Shown here: piece after piece, positions 59,359-64,000 of the stretch
Position numbering within the stretch: position 1 is the stretch's first letter
Layout: every line of letters starts with the position of its first letter
DNA from: Gemmatimonadetes bacterium 2013_60CM_65_52
Lineage (GTDB): Bacteria; Gemmatimonadota; Gemmatimonadetes; Gemmatimonadales; Gemmatimonadaceae
Reading direction: 5' to 3'
DNA: 64,000 bases
Assembly (NCBI GenBank): GCA_002215645.1
Contig: NGFI01000014.1
Span: 1-64,000, forward strand
The notes under the pieces: model-generated
Told to the model about the DNA's origin: nothing
Databases searched by the model: none
Seen by the model: the letters and a program-made list of their open reading frames with translations, nothing else
Program-made: the position numbers and the translations under genes

Positions 59359-60873
59359 TCAGGACTTGGGCGCGAGGATCCATCCGTCCTTCAGCTCCTC
59401 GACGATCTCGAAGCCGCGCGCCTTGAAGAGCGAGTCCTTCGGCGCATACAGCCTGTTCGGAATGCCGAACATCAGCACATAGCCGCGGCGCAAGCGCACG
59501 GTGTCCGCGAACGCCGCGAGCGTGGCTGCGTCGGACCGCCGAGGCAGCTCGCGAGCCGGCCGGTGCAAATGGAAGTACACGGCTGCCGGCCAACTGGAGT
59601 ACAGCGGAGAGCTCGCACCCTCCGTGCGCGCCCATGAGAGAACCTCGCTGTTCCGCCACTGTTGTCCCGCAAAGTCGGATCCCCACGTGAGCGCGTAGTG
59701 CGCCTTCGCACGCACCGCACGGGCGGCAGCCAGCCACCACGCCATCAGCATGACGAGAACGGCCACACGCGCCACGCGATGCGGTGCACCGCGCCACCAG
59801 ACGCCGAGGAGGGTCGCGATGCTCGTGGCGAGCAGCAGCAGTGCGGGCGACATCATGCGTTCGTCCAGCGGAATGTCCGGATCCGCGAGCAGGCGTGAAG
59901 CGGCGACCACCACGAAGTAGCACGCGACGATGAGTGCCGATGCCGCGACGATGCGCCATGCGAACGGTGCGCGTTCCACATCGCGCCTCGCGCGTGTGAC
60001 AGCCATCGTCATCAGTACAAGCAGTGCGATCGCCATGGCCAGTGCGATGAGGCCCCGGTGCGACATTGGGCTCGGGGCGCCGGGAATGTCAGGAGCCAAC
60101 CATGCGATGAGAGTCGCGAGTCCCTGACGAAGCGTCGGTCCCACGTGGCCATACACGGCGAACTGGCGAATTTCTCCCGGGCCGGCGGCGAGCCGCGTGC
60201 GCACGATCCAGATGACTTCCAGCAGCGCGGCCGGGGCCACGGCGACGGCGGCGCGCCGCACGCGCACGAGCCACGTGCCGGGCTGGACGAGCATCCAGAG
60301 CGCGAGCGCGGCGACGACCGCGGCCCCCGCGTAGCGTGTCATCACACCGGCGGCCGCGGGCAGGCCGGCGCGCAACGGACGATCCGGCCACCACACCATC
60401 GCCGCGAGTGTCCCGACCAGGCATGCGAAGAAGAGCGGCTCGCTCAGTACGGAGACGTACACCTCGTGCATCGATGTCATGGCGAACAGCGCGATAGGCA
60501 GCAACACACCAGCCACGAGTGACGTCGCCGAGCTCACGAGCAGTACCAGCACGCCGACGGTGACGAATGCGGCGACCGCCTGGATCAGCCGCGCGCCCTG
60601 CGGCGGCGCCATGCCGAAGCGGATGGGCAGCGCGAGCACAGTGGAGTAGCCGGGTGGAAAGTGTGCGAGCGCTTCGGTGCTGTCCGGGCTCGTCCACTTC
60701 GCGCTCGGAATCCAGTACGACCCTTTCCACGCCAGCGACTCGGCGGCACCGAGATAGGCCTGGGCATCGGGATCGAGTCCAGGGCCCGGATCCTCGGTGA
60801 TGATGATGACGAGGGTAAAGGCGACGACGCCGAGCAGGAGCGCGAGGACGAGGCGGGTGAGCCGCAGGGGCAT
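59359..60873 (-). CDS. Multi-pass membrane protein, GT-C glycosyltransferase-like
   Basis: A 504-aa protein with about ten membrane helices. The first loop carries acidic residues (EDPGPGLDPDAQAYLGAAESL) as in GT-C glycosyltransferases, which use lipid-phosphate sugars. The HFPPGYSTVLALPIRFG block resembles the PPGYP-type loop of ArnT/PMT-like enzymes. The C-terminal 150 residues are a soluble domain ending WILAPKS. Acceptor and donor are unknown. Confidence 0.75.
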   Translation of the reverse strand: MPLRLTRLVLALLLGVVAFTLVIIITEDPGPGLDPDAQAYLGAAESLAWKGSYWIPSAKWTSPDSTEALAHFPPGYSTVLALPIRFGMAPPQGARLIQAVAAFVTVGVLVLLVSSATSLVAGVLLPIALFAMTSMHEVYVSVLSEPLFFACLVGTLAAMVWWPDRPLRAGLPAAAGVMTRYAGAAVVAALALWMLVQPGTWLVRVRRAAVAVAPAALLEVIWIVRTRLAAGPGEIRQFAVYGHVGPTLRQGLATLIAWLAPDIPGAPSPMSHRGLIALAMAIALLVLMTMAVTRARRDVERAPFAWRIVAASALIVACYFVVVAASRLLADPDIPLDERMMSPALLLLATSIATLLGVWWRGAPHRVARVAVLVMLMAWWLAAARAVRAKAHYALTWGSDFAGQQWRNSEVLSWARTEGASSPLYSSWPAAVYFHLHRPARELPRRSDAATLAAFADTVRLRRGYVLMFGIPNRLYAPKDSLFKARGFEIVEELKDGWILAPKS

Positions 60874-60972
60874 TTGCCGGGCGCGTTCGAGGAAGATTGG
60901 ACAAAAATACGCAACGAAAGCCTCGTCGCGCGTTTTGATTGACGGCTCGTCCGGCGCGTACGTTCTTACGCC

Positions 60973-61221
60973 GTGACGATCCCCCAACTTGAAAGTTCCG
61001 AGATAAGGATCGGAAAGGCCCGGCAGAGAGTATTGGATGCAATACGAGAGATTGGTACTTTGTTGATGGCCTTTGGGCCGTTGGATGGTACGATCAATGA
61101 CGTAGCACTATCGATTGTCGCTGTGTTGTTTGCCCTGGGCCTGTTTGTGTTTCTGCTCAGTGTCCTTGTGGAAAGGAGGCTTGAAAAAAAATGCGAACTC
61201 CCGCGATCTTCGGCTTCGTAG
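60973..61221 (+). CDS. Small membrane protein, 82 aa
   Basis: GTG start. The hydrophilic first half (RIGKARQRVLDAIREIGTLL) is followed by a membrane helix at about 45-67 (VALSIVAVLFALGLFVFLLSVLVE) and a basic tail. Divergent from the GT-C gene and overlapping the next small ORF by 31 bp. Function unknown. Confidence 0.55.
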   Translation: MTIPQLESSEIRIGKARQRVLDAIREIGTLLMAFGPLDGTINDVALSIVAVLFALGLFVFLLSVLVERRLEKKCELPRSSAS

Positions 61222-61307
61222 CCGTATTCCTGTTCGCCATTTGCGGCGCCGCCTTCGTGTGGTTCACCACCCCCGACCCGAAGAAGGGGAAGTCGCCTCC
61301 GCAGTAA
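61191..61307 (+). CDS. Very small membrane protein, 38 aa
   Basis: AAAGGAGG lies 12 bp before the ATG. Residues 5-25 are hydrophobic (AIFGFVAVFLFAICGAAFVWF) and the tail is TTPDPKKGKSPPQ. The strong ribosome site and clean topology support translation. It overlaps the end of the 82-aa ORF in another frame. Confidence 0.55.
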   Translation: MRTPAIFGFVAVFLFAICGAAFVWFTTPDPKKGKSPPQ

Positions 61308-61427
61308 GGCAAAAACGCTGGGCTTCGAGTGTGCTTCGGCTTTTTTCGGTATTAGCGTCCCTATTTCAACGCGCTGCAAGCGGCCGTCGGTGTGAAGTTC
61401 GCCCGAGGCCACAATTTCCACTGAGCG

Positions 61428-61784
61428 CTACCGGTGCGCCCAGTATGTGTCGTCGCTGATGAGGACGTCGAGCTCGGGGCCGCCCTTCTCCACCGGATAG
61501 TCGGCGATGTGGATGGCGCTCGTCGTGATGCGACGTCCCTCCGCGTTCACCAGCTCGAGGCCCAGCTTGTCGCGCGCGGCGTGATACCGGGCGAGCTTGA
61601 TCTCGTCCATCGCTTCACCGCCCTTCATGGGGACCGCCTCGCGAAAGAGCTGGAACACCGGCTCCACGAGATCGTACCCGAGGCCGGGACGAAACACGCC
61701 CCACGCGCGACGCAGCTCCGGCTCGGCGTGCTCGAGCTCCGAGTGGCCGATGATGACGCCGTGCAGCCGAACGGTGTGCCGCAC
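61428..61784 (-). CDS. Conserved hypothetical protein, 118 aa
   Basis: A small soluble protein (MRHTVRLHGVIIGHSELEHAEPELRRAWGVFRPGLGYDLVEPVFQLFREA) with an alpha/beta pattern; no motif recognised. It starts 4 bp after the stop of the GNAT gene at 61789, so the two are likely co-transcribed. Confidence 0.7.
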   Translation of the reverse strand: MRHTVRLHGVIIGHSELEHAEPELRRAWGVFRPGLGYDLVEPVFQLFREAVPMKGGEAMDEIKLARYHAARDKLGLELVNAEGRRITTSAIHIADYPVEKGGPELDVLISDDTYWAHR

Positions 61785-61788
61785 CGCT

Positions 61789-62325
61789 CTACCCGATCAC
61801 GCCGCGGAACATGACGCGATCGGTCTGGCGATCTCGCCCGAGCACGAACGGTTGCGTCCCGGCATCTGCGAAACCCCAGCGACGGTAGAACGCGATTGCA
61901 CGGGCGTTGTGCTCCCACACGCCAAGCCACACCACGTCCTTGCCGCGAGACTCCGCCTCGTCGAGACAGCGCTGCATGAGCGCCGCCCCGATGCCCGACC
62001 CAAGAAGTCGGTGCACCGAGTACAATCGGGCGATTTCGATGGCATCGTGTGCGTTGACGCAGTCCGGTGCCGGCCCCTCATGCAACATCGCATATCCGAC
62101 GGCCTCACCGTTCTGCTCTGCCACGAAAACGATGATGCGTGAGTCGGAAAGCTCCGCGCGCTGGATGTCCTCGCCGAATGCGCGCGCCGTGTACGACGCC
62201 ATGTCCGCCGCGGTGTTGTCCGGGCCGAACGTATCGACAAACGTTTGACGCGCGAGCATGGCGAGCCGAGCGGCGTCGGTCATGTCGGCGCGGCGAATGG
62301 ACACACCCATGAGTGCCATCGTCAT
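61789..62325 (-). CDS. GNAT-family N-acetyltransferase
   Basis: A 178-aa acetyl-CoA-dependent transferase. VSIRRADMTDAARLAMLARQTFVDTFG is the usual N-terminus, and the acetyl-CoA loop is LYSVHRLLGSGIGAALMQRCL (motif A). NARAIAFYRRWGF and a final beta strand follow. Substrate unknown. Confidence 0.92.
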   Translation of the reverse strand: MTMALMGVSIRRADMTDAARLAMLARQTFVDTFGPDNTAADMASYTARAFGEDIQRAELSDSRIIVFVAEQNGEAVGYAMLHEGPAPDCVNAHDAIEIARLYSVHRLLGSGIGAALMQRCLDEAESRGKDVVWLGVWEHNARAIAFYRRWGFADAGTQPFVLGRDRQTDRVMFRGVIG

Positions 62326-62346
62326 GCGATCAACGTACGGCGGCCA

Positions 62347-63072
62347 TCACCGACGCGCGAGCGTCCGGAGTCCCAGCGCGCCGTTGATCCATCGTACCAA
62401 CGGCAGCATGCGTGCATAATCGCGCGCGAGGAGATCGGGAAGGCGAGCGCTGAAGGCGTCGCGCTGCGTGATTTCGCGCCCGACCGTGAAGGATTGATGA
62501 CGCAGCAACTGCGCGGCCGGGTGCTGGTCGGAGAAACCTCTCGGCATGCGCGACAGCATGTTCTCCTCCGCGAGTGTCCCGAAGCGGCGCTTCAGCGTGG
62601 GATCCGCCAGCACTCGTGCCAGTGGCCGATGGTCTTCCGCAACGACGTCGCGGATGCGCTGCAAGGTGGGCCGCGGCGGCATCCAGATCCCGCCGCCAAT
62701 GGATATGCGATCCGGCTCCATGTGAAAGTAGAAGCCGGCGCCCCCGTGCGGCGTGGTCGTGCCGACGCCGCGCCCCGCGTCGCCATGAAAGAACCAGCAC
62801 GCTACGTGAGTCTTGTATGGCGACTTGTCCTTCGAGAAGCGCACGTCGCGATGAATGCGGAAGAGGGAGCGTCTCGGATCGCCCACGAGCTCCGGGGCCA
62901 TCGTCGCAAGGCGTACGTCCACATCCTCCACCAACGCTGCCATTGGGGCGCGCAATTCGCCCTCGTACGTGCCGCGGTTGCGCTCGAACCACTCGCGTTC
63001 GTTGTTGCGGCGCAGGCGACGAAGGAACGTGAGTGCGGCGGGACGGAAGCCGGTGAATTCGGCTTCCGTCAC
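62347..63072 (-). CDS. DUF2461 (TIGR02453) family protein
   Basis: A 241-aa protein with the family blocks FLRRLRRNNEREWFERNRGTYE, FRIHRDVRFSKDKSPYKTHVACWF, GAGFYFHMEPDRISIGGGIW and LPDLLARDYARMLPLVRWIN. Function unknown. ATG overlaps the TonB-like stop by 4 bp. Confidence 0.92.
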   Translation of the reverse strand: MTEAEFTGFRPAALTFLRRLRRNNEREWFERNRGTYEGELRAPMAALVEDVDVRLATMAPELVGDPRRSLFRIHRDVRFSKDKSPYKTHVACWFFHGDAGRGVGTTTPHGGAGFYFHMEPDRISIGGGIWMPPRPTLQRIRDVVAEDHRPLARVLADPTLKRRFGTLAEENMLSRMPRGFSDQHPAAQLLRHQSFTVGREITQRDAFSARLPDLLARDYARMLPLVRWINGALGLRTLARR

Positions 63073-63785
63073 GGCGATGCGATGGCGCGCGTGTGTTCGG
63101 CCGGCGCCGGCTGCACCATCCGGAAATGGAAGGTCTGCTCCACCGTCTGCCGCACTCGCTTGCGGCCGATCATGGCCGGCGTGAAGCGCATGACGGGGAT
63201 CGCGGTGCTGACGGCGTCGAGAAACTTCGCGTTGGTCGCGCGCAGCACTTCCACGCTGGACGAGTCGGCTCGCCCCAACGTGTCCACGACGAATCGGACG
63301 GACACTGCGCCTTCGACGCCTTTCTTCATGAGATCGGGAGGGTATGCGGGCGCCGCGCTGTCTTCCTTTCGCGCGGCACTCTCTTCGACTTCGAGGACAG
63401 AATACACGGAATCCGGCGACGGTTCGGCGACCGAGGGCTGCTGGGCTCGCGGGTCGTGGCCCGCATCGCCGCCGGTCTGAGGGGCATCGGCCGGAGCGCC
63501 CCGCGGTTGAGGCTCGCCGATGCCAACCGCGACCGGACTGCCCGAGCCGATGTCCACGAACCGCAGGTGTTCGACGTACGCCTCTCTACTTCCCCTTCTG
63601 TCCGGCGGCGGAAGATAGTGGATGCTCTGCGTGATGGCGGCGGCCAGCTCGGGTGTGTGCACGGCCGTGCCCTGCACCGCGGCGCCGATCAACACAGCGT
63701 GCGTCACTATGCTGATCGTCGCGCTGGTCCCCATCGCCGGCGCCTTCACCACCGACTGCAGCCAGATGCGCAGCATGCCCATCAC
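63069..63785 (-). CDS. TonB-family energy transducer-like protein
   Basis: A 238-aa protein with one N-terminal membrane helix (ATISIVTHAVLIGAAVQGTAV), a Pro-rich linker (GEPQPRGAPADAPQTGG) and a C-terminal TonB-type domain (YPPDLMKKGVEGAVSVRFVVDTLGRADSSSVEVL...AIPVMRFTPAMIGRKRVRQTVEQTF). It would transfer inner-membrane energy to outer-membrane receptors, although no ExbBD genes are in view. Confidence 0.88.
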   Translation of the reverse strand: MMGMLRIWLQSVVKAPAMGTSATISIVTHAVLIGAAVQGTAVHTPELAAAITQSIHYLPPPDRRGSREAYVEHLRFVDIGSGSPVAVGIGEPQPRGAPADAPQTGGDAGHDPRAQQPSVAEPSPDSVYSVLEVEESAARKEDSAAPAYPPDLMKKGVEGAVSVRFVVDTLGRADSSSVEVLRATNAKFLDAVSTAIPVMRFTPAMIGRKRVRQTVEQTFHFRMVQPAPAEHTRAIASP

Positions 63786-63835
63786 CTCGTCGGCACCACC
63801 TGAGTATCAACGGACCTTCCGGCGGCGGCAACCCG

Positions 63836-64000
63836 TCACTGATTGTTCGCTTCGCCCGCAGCGAGCGTCGCCAGCGCGCCGTCCGTGACGCGATAGGTCG
63901 TCCAGTCGATCATCGCCACCGCGCCGAGCGACTGGTAGAAGCGGATCGCGTCCTCGTTCCAGTCCAGCACCGCCCACTCGAGCCTTCCGTACCCGCGTTC
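63836..64000 (-). CDS. GNAT acetyltransferase, 3' end (partial)
   Basis: The last 54 codons of a gene that begins beyond the window. RGYGRLEWAVLDWNEDAIRFYQSLGAVAMIDWTTYRV is the characteristic C-terminal end of diamine/spermidine-type GNAT enzymes (SSAT-like). Confidence 0.85.
   Translation of the reverse strand, partial: ERGYGRLEWAVLDWNEDAIRFYQSLGAVAMIDWTTYRVTDGALATLAAGEANNQ

Overview
The window is a high-GC bacterial chromosome segment. Several features together suggest Gemmatimonadota or a close relative: secreted proteins with carboxypeptidase-regulatory and TonB-plug-like domains, DUF4097 and KGG-repeat proteins, a manganese operon under a DtxR-type repressor, and many 4-bp ATGA gene overlaps. 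That placement is inference; there is no rRNA or marker gene here to prove it.

The centrepiece is a complete-looking casposon at 29954-41597 (11,644 bp), a self-synthesising transposon whose integrase is a Cas1 protein. It has 37-bp terminal inverted repeats (31 of 37 positions identical by eye), a 14-bp direct target duplication (CTCAACGCCATCGC at 29940-29953 and 41598-41611), a solo cas1 with intact E/H/E residues plus a C-terminal zinc ribbon and helix-turn-helix, a family B DNA polymerase with all exonuclease and polymerase motifs, an HNH nuclease and three DNA-binding proteins. The core is arranged around a divergent promoter region: HTH-cas1 leftward, and HTH-HTH-HNH-polB-DUF2971 rightward with overlapping genes. 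Cargo lies on both arms (a Hypoth_Ymh/TIGR02391 protein, an unknown 242-aa protein, a small membrane ORF, a lipoprotein). No CRISPR array, cas2 or effector gene accompanies this cas1.

The casposon sits inside an Eco57I-like adenine-methylase gene. Removing it and one target copy restores one open frame of 1066 codons across the junction LNAIA/EPARGGW. The next gene is a DEAD/SNF2-type helicase, so the element has split a host methylase-helicase (restriction or defence-like) locus at 26988-44074.

Left flank (1-26925): alpha/beta hydrolase, tautomerase, tag; a tRNA-Gln whose 3' part is repeated 2.3 kb away (traces of an old tRNA-integrated island); tRNA-Ala, PLP dehydratase, KGG stress protein, rnz, thioesterase, putative glycoside hydrolase, cysteine-desulfurase-like enzyme, HMA protein and EamA exporter, acyl-CoA dehydrogenase, SURF1, DUF72; the mntH-usp-mntR manganese operon with a palindromic operator; VOC, rhodanese and NUDIX genes, LD-carboxypeptidase, a Gly/Ser-rich protein and a frameshifted glycosyltransferase.

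Right flank (44151-64000): aldo/keto reductase, beta-propeller protein, creatininase family enzyme, cytochrome c, secreted proteins, HAD phosphatase, an ECF sigma/anti-sigma operon with two DUF4097 proteins, Bax-inhibitor-1 protein, pterin dehydratase, Ig-like lipoprotein, a GT-C-like membrane protein, GNATs and a TonB-like protein. Both flanks read as ordinary core chromosome; the unusual biology is in 26.9-44.1 kb.
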